From the NCBI RefSeq assembly GCF_004345735.1, contig NZ_SLXL01000002.1:186001-250000 (forward strand): DNA of 64,000 bases, given 5' to 3'. The stretch is from Rhodovulum adriaticum (GTDB lineage Bacteria; Pseudomonadota; Alphaproteobacteria; Rhodobacterales; Rhodobacteraceae). The translations under genes and the position numbers were made by a program. Below, piece after piece: positions 1-10,749 of the stretch. The notes under the pieces are model-generated. The model worked only from the letters and a program-made list of their open reading frames with translations, had not been told where the DNA came from and did not search any database. The stretch's first letter is position 1; every line of letters starts with the position of its first letter.

Positions 1-1016
1 CCGGGAATCGTCTTGGAGGAAAACAGGAACAGGTCGCCCTCTCTCAGGCTCAGCCCCATGTATTTCCCGCGAGACAGCTGGGCCGAGGCTGCGCGGCGTT
101 CGCCCTGGCTGCCGGTGACAATCAGCATCAGGTTCTCGCGCGGCAGGTTGCCGGCCTCTTCGGGGCTGATGGTCTTGGGGAAATCGGTCAGAACGCCGGT
201 TTCGACCCCGGCCTCGACCATCCGGCGCATCGCCCGGCCCAGCAGGCAGACCGAGCGGCCGGCGGCCTGCCCGGCCTCGGCTAGGGTTTTCAGGCGCGCG
301 ATGTTGGAGGCGAATGTGGTAGCCACGACCATGCCATCGGCCCGTTCGACCAGTTGCCGGATCGCGGGGCCAACGCTGGTTTCCGACCGCCCCGGGTTGG
401 GCGAAAAGACGTTGGTGGAGTCGCAGGTCAGCACCTTGACCCCATCGCCCGCCACCTCGGCCCAGAGGTCGCGGTCGAACGGGTCGCCCAGAACCGGGGT
501 CACGTCCAGCTTGAAATCGCCCGTGTGCACGATGCGCCCCGCGGGGGTGTCGATGACCAGTCCCGAGCTTTCGGGGATCGAGTGCGAGACCGGCAGGAAG
601 GACACCTGGAAGGGGCCGGCCTGCACCTTGTTCGGCCACGGATCGGTGACGATCACCTGGGCGGGGTCCTGGCCCTGCTCTTCCATCTTGCGGGACGCGT
701 GGCTGGCGGTGAAGGGGCGGGCATAGACCGGCGCGCGCAGGCGCGACCACAGATGCCCCACCGCGCCGACGTGATCCTCATGCGCGTGGGTGATGAAGAT
801 CGCCTCCAGCCGGTCGCGGCGTTCCTCCAGCCAACTGATATCGGCAAAGATGAGGTCCACGCCGGGCGTGGTGTCCATGTTGGGGAAGGTCACGCCCAGG
901 TCGACCAGGATCAGCCGCTCGGCATCCTGGGGGCCGTAGCCGTAGACATAGGCGTTCATCCCGATCTCGCCGGCGCCGCCGAGAGGAAGGTAGATCAGTC
1001 TGTCGGGTCTGCTCAT
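1..1016 (-). CDS. rnj: Ribonuclease J, 5' part (C-terminus beyond window)
   Basis: The first 338 residues of a metallo-beta-lactamase/beta-CASP ribonuclease are visible; the rest lies to the left of the window. The HAHEDH metal-binding motif is at residues 77-82, with further ligands in VSHSIPES (His145) and VHTGDFKLD (His164, Asp167). RNase J is a cytoplasmic 5'-3' exo- and endoribonuclease that processes mRNA and rRNA in alphaproteobacteria. The start codon lies in an ATGA overlap with the coaX stop, so this gene is probably read from the nuo-birA-coaX transcript. The start and family call are firm; the C-terminal domain cannot be checked here. Confidence 0.93.
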   Translation of the reverse strand, partial: MSRPDRLIYLPLGGAGEIGMNAYVYGYGPQDAERLILVDLGVTFPNMDTTPGVDLIFADISWLEERRDRLEAIFITHAHEDHVGAVGHLWSRLRAPVYARPFTASHASRKMEEQGQDPAQVIVTDPWPNKVQAGPFQVSFLPVSHSIPESSGLVIDTPAGRIVHTGDFKLDVTPVLGDPFDRDLWAEVAGDGVKVLTCDSTNVFSPNPGRSETSVGPAIRQLVERADGMVVATTFASNIARLKTLAEAGQAAGRSVCLLGRAMRRMVEAGVETGVLTDFPKTISPEEAGNLPRENLMLIVTGSQGERRAASAQLSRGKYMGLSLREGDLFLFSSKTIP

Positions 1017-1792
1017 TGCGCCTTATGGTCCTTGTTATAGGCGTGGATCACGGTCAGGCCGTGCATTGTCAGGTCGTCTTCGACGGTGTCAAATAGCATA
1101 TCGCCCTGCGCGAACAACGAGGCAAGCCCGCCTGTGCCCACGATCCGCATCGGGCGTTCGTATTCGGCGCGGATGCGTTCGGTGATGCCGCGCACCAGCC
1201 CGACATAGCCCCAGAACACGCCCGATTGCATGCAGGCGACCGTGTTGGTGCCGATCACCGCCTGGGGTTTCGTCACATCCACATGGGGCAGCGCGGCGGC
1301 AGAGGCGTGCAGCGCCTCAAGGCTGAGGTTCACGCCGGGCGCGATCACCCCGCCGACATAGGCCCCGTCATGGGCCACCACGTCAAAGGTCGTGGCCGTG
1401 CCGAAATCGACCACGATCAGGTCGCCCCCATGCCGGTCATAGGCCCCCGCTGTGTTCACCAGCCGGTCGGGGCCGATACTCGTACCGACATCGACGCGCG
1501 GCGCGTGTGGCAGCAGGCATTCCGGCTTGCCCACGACCAGGGGGCGCGTGTTGAAGAAACGATCGGCAAAGACACGCAGGTTGAACACCACCCGCGGCAC
1601 CGTGGACGAGATGATGACATCGGTGATCACCGCATCGATCCGGTAATGTTCGATCAGTTGCGAATACCAGACGTAGTACTGGTCGGCGGTGCGTTGATGT
1701 TCGGTCGCGGTGCGCAGCGTGCACAGAAAGCGCGTGCCATCCCAGATGGAAAACACGGTGTTGGTGTTGCCGCAATCGATGCACAGAAGCAT
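1013..1792 (-). CDS. coaX: Type III pantothenate kinase
   Basis: This 259-residue protein catalyses the first step of coenzyme A synthesis, ATP-dependent phosphorylation of pantothenate, in the cytoplasm. It carries the type III (ASKHA-fold) motifs: an N-terminal phosphate-binding loop with DCGNTNT at residues 6-12, then GPDRLVNT and DFGTATTFD. I chose the start at 1792 because it begins directly with MLLCIDCGNTNT and has AAGGGCGAT upstream. A longer frame adds 12 residues that do not resemble the family. It lies between birA and rnj, an arrangement common in this group, and its stop overlaps the rnj start by four bases. Confidence 0.95.
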   Translation of the reverse strand: MLLCIDCGNTNTVFSIWDGTRFLCTLRTATEHQRTADQYYVWYSQLIEHYRIDAVITDVIISSTVPRVVFNLRVFADRFFNTRPLVVGKPECLLPHAPRVDVGTSIGPDRLVNTAGAYDRHGGDLIVVDFGTATTFDVVAHDGAYVGGVIAPGVNLSLEALHASAAALPHVDVTKPQAVIGTNTVACMQSGVFWGYVGLVRGITERIRAEYERPMRIVGTGGLASLFAQGDMLFDTVEDDLTMHGLTVIHAYNKDHKAQ

Positions 1793-1802
1793 GGGATCGC
1801 CC

Positions 1803-2567
1803 TTAGAAGAACACGTCGGCGGCGGCAATAGCGCGCCGGCCGCTGGCCGTCTCTAGGACAAGCTGGCCCTCTTCGTCTACCGTGTCGAAGCGGCCGATGA
1901 TCTCTTCGCGGCCCGTGCGGGCGGTAATCGTCTGGCCCAGCCGTGCGGCATGTTCCAGCCAGGCCGCGCGCAAGGGGCCGAACCCGTGTTCCACGAAGAA
2001 ACGACGCTGGTGGTCGAAATGTTCCGCAAGGAAGGCCAGAAATTCCAGCGGGTCGACAGGCTCTTCCGTCAGCTCGGCCAGGGTTATGGGGGGCAATGCG
2101 CCCTCTTCCAGCAGGACCGGGCCGGGCGATGCGTTCAGGTTGACACCGATCCCGATGGCCAATCGCGCCACCCGCTGGCCCGCCCCGTCCGAGGCCAGCA
2201 GGATGCCTGCCAGTTTGGCATCGTTCAACAGCACGTCATTGGGCCATTTCAGCGTCAGCGCGGCAGGGTCGTCCACATAGGCCGTCAGCGTCGCATAAAG
2301 CGCGTAGGACGCGACGAAGGAATACAGCGCCGCCTGCGCCGGGGCGCATTCGGGATCGAAGACGAACGTGGCCGACAGGTTGCCCTCGGGCGCGGCCCAG
2401 GACCGGCCGCGCCGCCCCACCGCCGCGGTCTGGCGGCGCGCGGCGATCCAGGTGGGCCGGGTCAGGGGCGCGCGGCGGCGCGCCTCTTGCATGGTGCTGT
2501 CGACCTCGTCCAGCAGGATCAGGTCATGTCCGGCCGGCCAGTGCCAGCCCGCGCCCTCAGTTGACAA
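1803..2567 (-). CDS. birA: Biotin--[acetyl-CoA-carboxylase] ligase
   Basis: The protein is a monofunctional (class I) biotin protein ligase that adenylates biotin and transfers it to carrier lysines. A likely client in this window is the biotin domain of the liuD product. Visible motifs are [14 protein letters not shown], the adenylate-binding [21 protein letters not shown] and KLAGILLAS. No N-terminal helix-turn-helix is present, so a repressor role is unlikely. No ATG or GTG precedes the first motif in frame. The best start is a TTG at 2567, 11 bases inside the end of nuoN, which implies coupling to nuoN. The product is sure; the start is less so. Confidence 0.87.
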   Translation of the reverse strand: MSTEGAGWHWPAGHDLILLDEVDSTMQEARRRAPLTRPTWIAARRQTAAVGRRGRSWAAPEGNLSATFVFDPECAPAQAALYSFVASYALYATLTAYVDDPAALTLKWPNDVLLNDAKLAGILLASDGAGQRVARLAIGIGVNLNASPGPVLLEEGALPPITLAELTEEPVDPLEFLAFLAEHFDHQRRFFVEHGFGPLRAAWLEHAARLGQTITARTGREEIIGRFDTVDEEGQLVLETASGRRAIAAADVFF

Positions 2568-3999
2568 GGGTTTCGGCCGCGGCCTGGGCCAGCCCCTCGA
2601 TCCCGAACAGGTTGACGATACCGCCCACCATCGCAAAGGCAGACAGCATCAGGACAACCCACAGCGCGGGTGTCATGGCACCGTTCAGGCGCGGCTCTCC
2701 GGCCTCGCCGAAATACATGTAGAACACGATGCGCAGGTAATAGAACGCCCCGATCACCGAGGCGATCACCCCCGCCACAGCCAGCCAGACATAGCCCGCA
2801 TCGACCGCCGCCCTGATGACGTAAAGCTTGCCGAAGAAGCCGACGAAGGGCGGCACGCCCGCCAGGCTGAACAGCAGGACCAACATCGCAAACGCCTTCA
2901 GCGGCGAGGTCGCGGAATACATGTTCAGGCTGGCAATGTCGGTCACCGGGCGGCCGTCCTTTTCCATCCCCAGGATGAAGGCAAAGACACCCACGCTCAT
3001 CGTGACGTAGATCGCCATGTAGATCAGCATGGATTGCACGCCGAACGCCGTGCCCGCCGCCAACCCCATCAGCGCGTAACCCATATGCGCGATCGAGGAA
3101 TAGGCCATCAGCCGCTTGATGTTGCGCTGGCCGATCCCGGCAAAGGCGCCCAGGAACATCGTCAGCAGCGAGATCACCGCCACGACCTGCCCCCAATCGC
3201 CCGGCACCGCGCCAAAGGCGTCGTGCAGCACCCGCGCGAACAGCCCCATTGCGGCCATCTTGGGCGCGGCGGCGAAAAACGCCGTAACCGGCGTGGGCGA
3301 CCCCTCGTAGACATCGGGGGTCCACATGTGGAAGGGCACCGCCGACACCTTGAAGGCCATGCCGGAAATCATGAAGACCAGCCCGATCAGCAGGCCGATG
3401 GTCATGTCGCCCTCACCCAGGGTGGACAGGATGCCCGAAAACAGCGTGGTGCCCGCATAGCCATAGGTCAGCGACGCGCCGTACAGCAGCAGGCCCGAGC
3501 TGAGCGCCCCGAGGACAAAGTATTTCAGCCCCGCCTCGGTGGATTTCAGGCTGTCCCGCCGCAGCGACGCGACGACGTAAAGCGCAAGCGATTGCAGCTC
3601 CAGCCCCATGTAGAGCATCATCAGGTCGCCCGCCGACACCATCAGCATCATGCCGACCACCGACAGGGTGACCAGCACCGGAAACTCGAACCGCAGCAGG
3701 TCGGCCCGGCGCATGTAATCGCGGCTCATCAGCAGGACCGCCCCGGCCGAGACCAGGATCACCACCTTGGCAAAGCGGGCAAAACCGTCATCGACGACCG
3801 CCCCGCCAAAGGCGGTGCGCGCCTCGCCCGCGGTCAGGCCGATCCGTGCGGCCAACGCAAAGAACAGGACCGCGGTGACCAGAGTCAGCATCGGTGCGAC
3901 GCAGTCCTTGCCGGTATAGACGGCGCCGACAAGCGCCAGCATCGCGTAGATGGCCAGAACGAGTTCGGGCAGCAGGACGGAAAGGTCGTCAAGGATCAT
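2557..3999 (-). CDS. nuoN: NADH-quinone oxidoreductase subunit N
   Basis: A 480-residue polytopic membrane protein, one of the three antiporter-like proton channels (L, M, N) in the membrane arm of respiratory complex I. It is hydrophobic throughout, with roughly 13-14 membrane segments and the family signatures [12 protein letters not shown] and [11 protein letters not shown]. Lysines and glutamates lie inside predicted helices, as expected for the proton path. It is the last nuo gene, ten bases after nuoM, and its 3' end overlaps birA. The length is normal for the family. Confidence 0.97.
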   Translation of the reverse strand: MILDDLSVLLPELVLAIYAMLALVGAVYTGKDCVAPMLTLVTAVLFFALAARIGLTAGEARTAFGGAVVDDGFARFAKVVILVSAGAVLLMSRDYMRRADLLRFEFPVLVTLSVVGMMLMVSAGDLMMLYMGLELQSLALYVVASLRRDSLKSTEAGLKYFVLGALSSGLLLYGASLTYGYAGTTLFSGILSTLGEGDMTIGLLIGLVFMISGMAFKVSAVPFHMWTPDVYEGSPTPVTAFFAAAPKMAAMGLFARVLHDAFGAVPGDWGQVVAVISLLTMFLGAFAGIGQRNIKRLMAYSSIAHMGYALMGLAAGTAFGVQSMLIYMAIYVTMSVGVFAFILGMEKDGRPVTDIASLNMYSATSPLKAFAMLVLLFSLAGVPPFVGFFGKLYVIRAAVDAGYVWLAVAGVIASVIGAFYYLRIVFYMYFGEAGEPRLNGAMTPALWVVLMLSAFAMVGGIVNLFGIEGLAQAAAETLVN

Positions 4000-4009
4000 T
4001 ACGTTCCCC

Positions 4010-5551
4010 TCAGTTCTGGGCCAGCCGCATCGCGGCCGCGGCCTCGTTCAGGGCCGTTTCGTATTGGGACAGGAGCGCCTCGACCGAGGGTCCGGTGATG
4101 TCGGTGACAAGCGACGGGTAGACGCCCAGGATCAGGGTCATCGCGACCAGCGGAGCGAACATCGCCCGCTCGCGCCCGTTCATGTCGCTGATGGTACGCA
4201 GGGATTCCTTGATAAGGTCGCCAAAGACAACCCGGCGGTACAGCCACAGCGCATAGCCCGCCGACAGGATCACCCCAACCGCGGCCACCGCCGCCACCCA
4301 GGTATTGACTTGGAAGATGCCCGCCAGCGTCAGGAATTCACCGATGAAGCCAGATGTCCCCGGCAGGCCGACATTGGCCATGGTGAACAGCATGAAGATC
4401 AGCGCATAGGCCGGCATCCGGTTCACCAGCCCGCCATAGGCGTCGATCTCGCGCGTGTGCATCCGGTCGTAGATCACGCCCACGCACAGGAACAGCGCCC
4501 CCGAGATAAAGCCGTGGCTGAGCATCTGGAAGATCGCCCCATCCACGCCCTGCTGGTTCGCCGCGAACACACCCATGGTGACGTATCCCATATGGGCGAC
4601 GGACGAATAGGCGATCAGCTTCTTCATGTCCTCCTGCGCCAGCGCCACGAGCGAGGTATAGACGATCGCGATCGCCGACAGCCAGAACACCAGCGGCGCC
4701 CAGATGTCAGAGGCGACGGGGAACATCGGCAGGCTGAACCGCAGGAAGCCGTAGCCGCCCATCTTCAGCAGGATCGCGGCCAGCACAACGGACCCGGCGG
4801 TCGGCGCCTGGACGTGCGCATCGGGCAGCCAGGTATGGACCGGCCACATCGGCATCTTGACCGCGAAGCTGGCGAAAAACGCCAGCCACATCAGCGTCTG
4901 CATGCCGCCCACGATGGTCTTGCCGCCGATCACGATATCGCCCGCGCTGAACTGGTGGTCCAGCAGCGTCGGGATGTCGGTGGTGCCCGCGTCCACGAAC
5001 ATCGCCACCATCGCAACCAGCATCAGGACAGACCCGAGGAAGGTGTAGAGGAAGAACTTGAACGTGGCGTAGATGCGGTCCTTGCCGCCCCAGATCCCGA
5101 TGATCAGGAACATCGGGATCAGCCCGCCCTCAAAGAACAGGTAGAACAGCACCAGGTCCAGCGCGCAGAACACGCCCAGCATCAGCGTTTCCAGCACAAG
5201 GAACATGATCATGTATTCCTTGACCCGATGCGTGACGTTCCAGCAGGCCCCAATGGTGATCGGCATCAGGAAGGTCGTCAGCATCACGAACAGGACCGAG
5301 ATCCCGTCAACGCCCATCTTGTATTTCAGGCCCAGCAGCCAGTCGTATTCCTCGACGAACTGAAAGCCGGTGTCGGCAGGGTCGAACTGGAACAGCACGA
5401 ACAACGACAGCAGGAAGGTCGCCGAGGTCGCGAGCAGCGCCAACCACTTGGAGTTACGCTGCGCGGCCTCGTCGTCGCCGCGATGCCACACGCCCAGGAT
5501 CAGCGCGGCGAACAGCGGCAGGAACGTAATGATGGAAAGCAGGTTGTCCAT
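4010..5551 (-). CDS. nuoM: NADH-quinone oxidoreductase subunit M
   Basis: A 513-residue antiporter-like subunit in the distal membrane arm of complex I. Family signatures include [20 protein letters not shown], with the conserved helix-5 glutamate, [20 protein letters not shown], and the lysine-containing [13 protein letters not shown]. The length matches the family. The ATG directly abuts the TAA stop of nuoL with no intervening base, so translation is almost certainly coupled. Confidence 0.97.
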   Translation of the reverse strand: MDNLLSIITFLPLFAALILGVWHRGDDEAAQRNSKWLALLATSATFLLSLFVLFQFDPADTGFQFVEEYDWLLGLKYKMGVDGISVLFVMLTTFLMPITIGACWNVTHRVKEYMIMFLVLETLMLGVFCALDLVLFYLFFEGGLIPMFLIIGIWGGKDRIYATFKFFLYTFLGSVLMLVAMVAMFVDAGTTDIPTLLDHQFSAGDIVIGGKTIVGGMQTLMWLAFFASFAVKMPMWPVHTWLPDAHVQAPTAGSVVLAAILLKMGGYGFLRFSLPMFPVASDIWAPLVFWLSAIAIVYTSLVALAQEDMKKLIAYSSVAHMGYVTMGVFAANQQGVDGAIFQMLSHGFISGALFLCVGVIYDRMHTREIDAYGGLVNRMPAYALIFMLFTMANVGLPGTSGFIGEFLTLAGIFQVNTWVAAVAAVGVILSAGYALWLYRRVVFGDLIKESLRTISDMNGRERAMFAPLVAMTLILGVYPSLVTDITGPSVEALLSQYETALNEAAAAMRLAQN

Positions 5552-7639
5552 TTACTGCGCCCCCCCGGCGAGCATCATCCAGGTGATGAAGACCGCGATG
5601 CCGATAACCATCGCAAAGGCATAGTGGAACAGATAGCCGGACTGCATCCGCCCCGCGACACGGGTGAAGAAGGGCACGATGCCCATTGCCAACCCGTTGA
5701 TGCCGCCGTCGATGATGCTGCCATCGCCCCCCTTCCATAGCGCCCGGCCGATATTGCGGGCCGGGTTGACGATGATCGCGTCGAACAGCTCGTCGAAATA
5801 CCACTTGTTCAGCAGGAACAGGTAAATCGGCCGCAAGGCGCGCGCCGTCCTGCCGGGCAGGTCGGGCGACTGGATGTAGAAGGTGAAGGCCAGGAACAGA
5901 CCCGCCAGCATCGCCATGAAGGGGGCGGCCTTGACCCATTGCGGGGCATGGTGGGCGTTGTCCATGGCGTGGTTGTCGGGGGCCATGTAGATCGCGCCCT
6001 CGCCCGGCATCGCGTGGGCGACGGCCGCGTCGCCATGGTCGTCCGCCATCGCATGCGCATCATCGCCATGGTCGGACGCCTCGCCATGACCGGCATCCGC
6101 CGCGACCGCATGGCTGGGAATGCCGTAGAAACGGTTCACCTCGTCATGGTCGCCGAAGAAATCGGAATACCACAGCATCCCGGCAAAGACCGCGCCCACG
6201 CTGAGAGCGCCAAGGGGCACCAGCATGTTCAGCGGGCTTTCATGGGCGTGGTCGTGGGCGTGCTTGTCGCCCCGCGCCTCGCCCCAGAAGGTCATGAACA
6301 TCAGCCGCCAGGAATAGAAGCTGGTCATCGCCGCCGCGATCACCAGCACCCAGAAGGCGACATAGGCATGGCCGCCCCAGGCGCTTTCGATGATGGCGTC
6401 TTTCGACAGGAAGCCTGCAAACCCGATATGGGTCAGCGGGATGCCGACGCCCGTGATCGCCAGCGTCCCGATCATCATCGCGGCAAAGGTATAGGGGATC
6501 TTTTTGCGCAGACCGCCATAGTTGCGCAGATCCTGTTCGTGGTGCATCGCATGGATGACCGAACCCGCGCCAAGGAACAGCAGCGCCTTGAAGAAGGCGT
6601 GCGTCAGCAGGTGGAACATCGCCGCCGAGTAGACGCCCACGCCCGCAGCCACGAACATATAGCCCAGCTGCGAACAGGTCGAATAGGCGATGACGCGCTT
6701 GATGTCGTTCTGCACCAGCCCCACCGTCGCGGCAAAGAACGCCGTCGCCGCCCCGACAAAGACGATCATCGCCTGCGCGTTCGGCGCGAATTCCATGATC
6801 GGCGACATGCGGCAGATCAGGAACACGCCCGCTGTCACCATGGTCGCGGCGTGGATCAGGGCCGACACCGGCGTCGGACCCTCCATCGCGTCGGGCAGCC
6901 AGGTGTGCAGGAACAGCTGCGCCGACTTGCCCATCGCCCCGATGAACAGCAGCACACCCACCACATCGGCCGCGTTCCACGTCCCGTTCAGAAAGGTAAG
7001 TTGCGTTTCGGCAATGGTCGGTGCGGCGGCAAAGATATCCTCGAACCGGGTGCTGTCGACCAGGAAGTAAAGCGCGAAAATCCCCAGCAAGAAGCCGAAA
7101 TCGCCCACCCGGTTGACCACGAACGCCTTGATCGCGGCGGCATTGGCCGAAGGCTTGCGATAGTAGAACCCGATCAGCAGGTAAGAGGCAACGCCCACGC
7201 CCTCCCACCCGAAGAAGAGCTGCACGATGTTGTCGGCGGTGACCAGCGCCAGCATCGTGAAGGTAAAGAACGACAGATAGGCAAAGAAGCGGGGTTTATA
7301 GCTTTCACCCTCGCGCCAGTTCTCGTCATGGGCCATGTAGCCGAAGCTGTAGAGATGGACAAAGGCCGACACCGTCGTGACCACGATCAGCATGATCGTC
7401 GTCAGCCGGTCCACCCGGATCGCCCAGTCCACCGCCAGCGTGCCGCTTTCGATCCAGCGGAACAGTTCCACCTGCCGGGTTTCGCCGTCGAACCCGACGA
7501 ACACCACCCAGGAGAACACCATCGCCAGGAAGACCATGATCGTGGTCAGCCACATCGCGGCCTTTTCGCCGATCATCTTGTAGCCGAAACCGCACAGGAC
7601 GGCGCCGATCAGGGGGGCGAAGAGAATGATCTTTTCCAT
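5552..7639 (-). CDS. nuoL: NADH-quinone oxidoreductase subunit L, with His/Asp-rich insert
   Basis: A 695-residue distal proton-channel subunit of complex I. The conserved core includes [45 protein letters not shown] and [15 protein letters not shown]. The C-terminal part carries the lateral helix region typical of NuoL. Two stretches look unusual: a short histidine cluster (KHAHDHAHE, near residue 455) and a His/Asp/Ala-rich loop at about residues 505-565 before the last membrane segments. Six bases separate it from nuoK. The enzyme call is secure; the role of the histidine-rich loop is unknown. Confidence 0.97.
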   Translation of the reverse strand: MEKIILFAPLIGAVLCGFGYKMIGEKAAMWLTTIMVFLAMVFSWVVFVGFDGETRQVELFRWIESGTLAVDWAIRVDRLTTIMLIVVTTVSAFVHLYSFGYMAHDENWREGESYKPRFFAYLSFFTFTMLALVTADNIVQLFFGWEGVGVASYLLIGFYYRKPSANAAAIKAFVVNRVGDFGFLLGIFALYFLVDSTRFEDIFAAAPTIAETQLTFLNGTWNAADVVGVLLFIGAMGKSAQLFLHTWLPDAMEGPTPVSALIHAATMVTAGVFLICRMSPIMEFAPNAQAMIVFVGAATAFFAATVGLVQNDIKRVIAYSTCSQLGYMFVAAGVGVYSAAMFHLLTHAFFKALLFLGAGSVIHAMHHEQDLRNYGGLRKKIPYTFAAMMIGTLAITGVGIPLTHIGFAGFLSKDAIIESAWGGHAYVAFWVLVIAAAMTSFYSWRLMFMTFWGEARGDKHAHDHAHESPLNMLVPLGALSVGAVFAGMLWYSDFFGDHDEVNRFYGIPSHAVAADAGHGEASDHGDDAHAMADDHGDAAVAHAMPGEGAIYMAPDNHAMDNAHHAPQWVKAAPFMAMLAGLFLAFTFYIQSPDLPGRTARALRPIYLFLLNKWYFDELFDAIIVNPARNIGRALWKGGDGSIIDGGINGLAMGIVPFFTRVAGRMQSGYLFHYAFAMVIGIAVFITWMMLAGGAQ

Positions 7640-7645
7640 GCGCCC

Positions 7646-7951
7646 TTACCCCTTCATCACGTTGATGTCGTCCACCGCGATGGACCCGCGGTTGCGGAAG
7701 AAGCAGACCAGGATCGCCAGCCCGATCGCCGCCTCGGCGGCGGCGACGGTCAGGACGAACATGGTAAAGACCTGCCCCACCAGATCGCCCAGATGCGCCG
7801 AGAAGGCCACCAGGTTGATGTTCACCGCCAAGAGCATCAGTTCGATCGACATCAGGATGACGATGACGTTCTTGCGGTTCACGAAGATCCCGAAGATCCC
7901 GATGACGAACAGCGCCGCGGCCACCGTCAGGTAATGTTCAAGTCCAATCAT
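7646..7951 (-). CDS. nuoK: NADH-quinone oxidoreductase subunit K
   Basis: A 101-residue, three-helix membrane subunit of complex I. It shows the two conserved membrane glutamates of the family, in [14 protein letters not shown] and in [12 protein letters not shown], which belong to the central hydrophilic axis for proton transfer. The length is typical. It sits between nuoJ (46-base gap) and nuoL. Confidence 0.97.
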   Translation of the reverse strand: MIGLEHYLTVAAALFVIGIFGIFVNRKNVIVILMSIELMLLAVNINLVAFSAHLGDLVGQVFTMFVLTVAAAEAAIGLAILVCFFRNRGSIAVDDINVMKG

Positions 7952-7997
7952 TCCGTCCCTCCGGGCCGTTCGCCCGTTCCTGTTCTGTCGTCCGGGG

Positions 7998-8606
7998 TCA
8001 GAGACCCTGCCCCGGTTTCACGTCCTTCAGTTCCATCGCCTTGGCCGGGTCGCGGTACATCTGCGCCAGCACGTCCTGGCGTTTGATGTCGGGCCGGTGG
8101 CGCAGGGTCAGCACGATGGCGCCGATCATCGCGACCAGCAGGATCAGACCCGCCACCTGGAACAGGTGGATGTAGTCGTCATAGATCAGCCCCCCCAACG
8201 CGCCGGTATTGGTCTGTCCCTCGGGCATCGGTGCGGCGCGCAACTCGATCACGCCGTCCGCGCTGCGCCAGACCCCGAAAACCATGACAAGCTGGGCCAG
8301 GAACACCGCCCCGATCAGCCCGGCCAGCGGGAAGTAAGAGGCCATGTGCGCCTTCAGCTCGCTGAAATCGACATCCAGCATCATCACCACGAACAGGAAC
8401 AGCACCGCGACCGCGCCCACGTAGACGATGACCAGCAGCATCGCCACGAATTCCGCCCCCAGCAGCACGAACAGCCCCGCCGAGGAAAAGAAGGCCAGGA
8501 TCAGCCACAGGACCGAGTGCACCGGGTTGCGCGCCAGCACCACGAACAGCCCCGAGGCCACCGCCACCGTCGCAAAGCAGTAGAATGCGATATCCGCCAC
8601 GCTCAT
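7998..8606 (-). CDS. nuoJ: NADH-quinone oxidoreductase subunit J
   Basis: A 202-residue membrane subunit with about five transmembrane segments followed by a hydrophilic C-terminal tail. The family signature [21 protein letters not shown], which includes the pi-bulge helix, is present. The start ATG overlaps the stop of the upstream carboxymuconolactone-decarboxylase-like gene as ATGA, so the accessory gene is locked into the operon. The length is normal. Confidence 0.96.
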   Translation of the reverse strand: MSVADIAFYCFATVAVASGLFVVLARNPVHSVLWLILAFFSSAGLFVLLGAEFVAMLLVIVYVGAVAVLFLFVVMMLDVDFSELKAHMASYFPLAGLIGAVFLAQLVMVFGVWRSADGVIELRAAPMPEGQTNTGALGGLIYDDYIHLFQVAGLILLVAMIGAIVLTLRHRPDIKRQDVLAQMYRDPAKAMELKDVKPGQGL

Positions 8607-9019
8607 GCGCCGTCCTCCTCGCCCGTTTCCATCTCGTCGAACACCGACTGCGCCAGTTCCAGCGCACGGCTCATCGCCGGGATGCCGCCCAGCATCGCCA
8701 TCTGGTAGATCACCTCGGCGATCTCCTTCTGGGTGGCGCCCGCCTCCAGGGCGTGGCGCACGGTGATCTTGAACTGCGCATCCGCCTGCGCGCCCAGCAC
8801 CGTCAGCCCCGCCAGCACGACCAGCAGCCGCGTCTTGGCGTCCAGCCCATCAGGGTTGAACGTGTTGCCCCACATCATGTCCATGAAATCCTTGGGCATG
8901 GTGGGCATCAGCTTGTCGAAGACATGCACCTGAAAGCTTTCCAGCGCCGGGTTGAAGGCGCGGGCCATCTGGTGGCTTTGCTCGACCATCTGTTCGAAGA
9001 GTTTGGCGAAATCGCTCAT
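8603..9019 (-). CDS. Carboxymuconolactone decarboxylase/AhpD-like protein in nuo operon
   Basis: A 138-residue all-helical protein of the carboxymuconolactone decarboxylase (CMD) family, recognisable from [20 protein letters not shown] followed by [20 protein letters not shown]. The protein contains no cysteine, so AhpD-type CxxC peroxidase chemistry is excluded; a decarboxylase function is not implied either. It overlaps nuoI upstream and nuoJ downstream by ATGA, so it is co-translated with complex I. Similar genes occur at this place in related genomes to my knowledge, suggesting an assembly or stability role. That role is inference. Confidence 0.85.
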   Translation of the reverse strand: MSDFAKLFEQMVEQSHQMARAFNPALESFQVHVFDKLMPTMPKDFMDMMWGNTFNPDGLDAKTRLLVVLAGLTVLGAQADAQFKITVRHALEAGATQKEIAEVIYQMAMLGGIPAMSRALELAQSVFDEMETGEEDGA

Positions 9020-9510
9020 CGGTAGGGCGCGTCCATTTCCAGGTTGCGGGCGATCTCTGCTTCCCAGCGGTCGCCGTTCTCCAGCAGCTTTTGCTTGTCG
9101 TAGAACAGTTCTTCCCGCGTTTCGGTGGCAAACTCGAAATTCGGCCCCTCGACGATGGCATCGACCGGGCAGGCCTCCTGGCAGAAGCCGCAATAGATGC
9201 ATTTCGTCATGTCGATGTCATAGCGCGTGGTGCGGCGGCTGCCGTCGGCGCGGGGTTCGGCATCGATGGTGATCGCCTGGGCGGGGCAGATCGCCTCGCA
9301 CAGCTTGCAGGCGATGCAGCGTTCCTCGCCATTGGGATAGCGGCGCAGGGCGTGTTCGCCGCGGAACCGCGGGCTGAGCGGCCCCTTTTCAAAGGGATAG
9401 TTCAGCGTGGCCTTGGGCGCGAGGAAGTATTTCATCCCCAGCCGCAGGCCCTCGATGAAATCCATCAGCAGGAAATACTTGCCCGCGCGTTTCCAGTCGA
9501 TCGCTGTCAT
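9016..9510 (-). CDS. nuoI: NADH-quinone oxidoreductase subunit I
   Basis: A 164-residue subunit of the connecting module of complex I. It carries two 4Fe-4S clusters (N6a, N6b) with the ligand motifs [12 protein letters not shown] and [12 protein letters not shown], passing electrons from NuoG towards NuoB. An N-terminal amphipathic segment (about residues 10-30) fits membrane association. The length is typical of the alphaproteobacterial and mitochondrial TYKY type. ATGA overlaps join it to the genes on both sides. Confidence 0.97.
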   Translation of the reverse strand: MTAIDWKRAGKYFLLMDFIEGLRLGMKYFLAPKATLNYPFEKGPLSPRFRGEHALRRYPNGEERCIACKLCEAICPAQAITIDAEPRADGSRRTTRYDIDMTKCIYCGFCQEACPVDAIVEGPNFEFATETREELFYDKQKLLENGDRWEAEIARNLEMDAPYR

Positions 9511-9695
9511 GACTTCTCCTCGCCGAGGTGACGCGCGGCCCAGGCAAAGATGCAGGCGGCAAGATCTTCCTGCGTCATCTCCCGCGGGCCATCGGCCTCG
9601 GCCAGGCGCTTGTCCAGCTCGGCCTTGACCGAGGCGGACAGTTCCATCAGGTCCAGGTATTTGGCGTCGATCAGAACGCGTGCCAGATCATTCAT
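9507..9695 (-). CDS. Small hypothetical protein between nuoH and nuoI
   Basis: A 62-residue acidic protein that I do not recognise. The predicted sequence is largely helical, with a patterned segment around [20 protein letters not shown] and a hydrophobic patch near the C-terminus ([15 protein letters not shown]). No signal peptide or membrane segment is evident. I chose the start at 9695 ([10 protein letters not shown]), which lies one base after the nuoH stop. An alternative nine residues upstream would overlap nuoH. The stop overlaps the nuoI start as ATGA. Tight packing supports a real gene whose product may accompany complex I. Confidence 0.7.
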   Translation of the reverse strand: MNDLARVLIDAKYLDLMELSASVKAELDKRLAEADGPREMTQEDLAACIFAWAARHLGEEKS

Positions 9696-9696
9696 G

Positions 9697-10734
9697 TCAG
9701 CCTCCCACGGTCCAACGCGCATAGGCGCCGCCGAACAGTTCGAATTGCGCGAAGAATGCCACCACGACGACCCAGATCAGCGACAGGGGCAGGAACACCT
9801 TCCAGCCCAGCCGCATCAGCTGGTCATAGCGGTAGCGCGGCACGATGGCCTTCACCATCGCAAAGAGGAAGAAGAACACGGCCATCTTGGCCACCATCCA
9901 CAGCGCCCCGTCGGGCAGGCCCGGGATGGGCGACAGCCAGCCGCCGAAGAACAGCAGGCTCATCAGCGCGCACATCAGGAAGATGGCGATATATTCGCCG
10001 GCCATGAACAGCAGGAAGGGCGTCGAGGAATATTCCACCTGATAGCCCGCCACCAATTCGGATTCAGCCTCTGGCAGGTCAAAGGGCGGGCGGTTGGTTT
10101 CGGCCAGCGCCGAGACAAAGAACAGCACCACCATCGGCAGGTGCGGCAGCCAGTACCACGAGAACAGGCCAAACCGCCCATCCTGCGCGGCGACGATATC
10201 GCCGAAATTCAGGCTGCCGGTGGACAGGATCACCCCGATGATGATCAGGCCGATGGACACCTCATAGGAAATCATCTGCGCGGCAGAGCGCAGCGAACCA
10301 AGAAACGGGTATTTGGAGTTGGACGCCCACCCCCCCATGATGACGCCGTAGACCTCTAGCGAGGAAATGGCGAAGACATACAGGATCGCAACGTTAAGAT
10401 CGGCCAGCACCAGCCTGTCGGAAAACGGAATAACCGCCCAGGCAACCATCGCCATCACGAAAGAGATCATCGGCGCGAGGAAGAACACCGGCTTGTCCGC
10501 ACCGGCGGGCACGACGATTTCCTTGACGACGTATTTCAGCGCGTCGGCCACCGTTTGCAGCAGGCCGAAGGCCCCCACGACATTGGGGCCCTTGCGCATC
10601 TGCACGGCGGCCCAGATCTTGCGGTCGCCATAGACGAGAAACAGCAGAGAGATCATCACGAAGGCGATCACCATCAGCCCCTGCGCCGCGATCGTCAGCC
10701 CGATCCCCAACCCGGTATTCAGAAAATCAGCCAT
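9697..10734 (-). CDS. nuoH: NADH-quinone oxidoreductase subunit H
   Basis: A 345-residue membrane subunit with about eight transmembrane helices. It forms the quinone chamber together with NuoB and NuoD. The conserved charged loops are clear: [22 protein letters not shown], the glutamate-rich [24 protein letters not shown] and the C-terminal [15 protein letters not shown] (longer motifs given only as landmarks). The length is standard. Fifteen bases separate it from the preceding lipoprotein gene. Confidence 0.97.
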   Translation of the reverse strand: MADFLNTGLGIGLTIAAQGLMVIAFVMISLLFLVYGDRKIWAAVQMRKGPNVVGAFGLLQTVADALKYVVKEIVVPAGADKPVFFLAPMISFVMAMVAWAVIPFSDRLVLADLNVAILYVFAISSLEVYGVIMGGWASNSKYPFLGSLRSAAQMISYEVSIGLIIIGVILSTGSLNFGDIVAAQDGRFGLFSWYWLPHLPMVVLFFVSALAETNRPPFDLPEAESELVAGYQVEYSSTPFLLFMAGEYIAIFLMCALMSLLFFGGWLSPIPGLPDGALWMVAKMAVFFFLFAMVKAIVPRYRYDQLMRLGWKVFLPLSLIWVVVVAFFAQFELFGGAYARWTVGG

Positions 10735-10749
10735 CTCGTCCCTTGTCCC

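Noticed and set aside
2368-8086. Long plus-strand open frames opposite nuoN, nuoM and nuoL
   Set aside because: Their translations are rich in His, Arg, Gln and Asp with no hydrophobic cores or motifs, as expected from the reverse of GC-rich membrane-protein codons. The minus-strand nuo genes explain the region fully.
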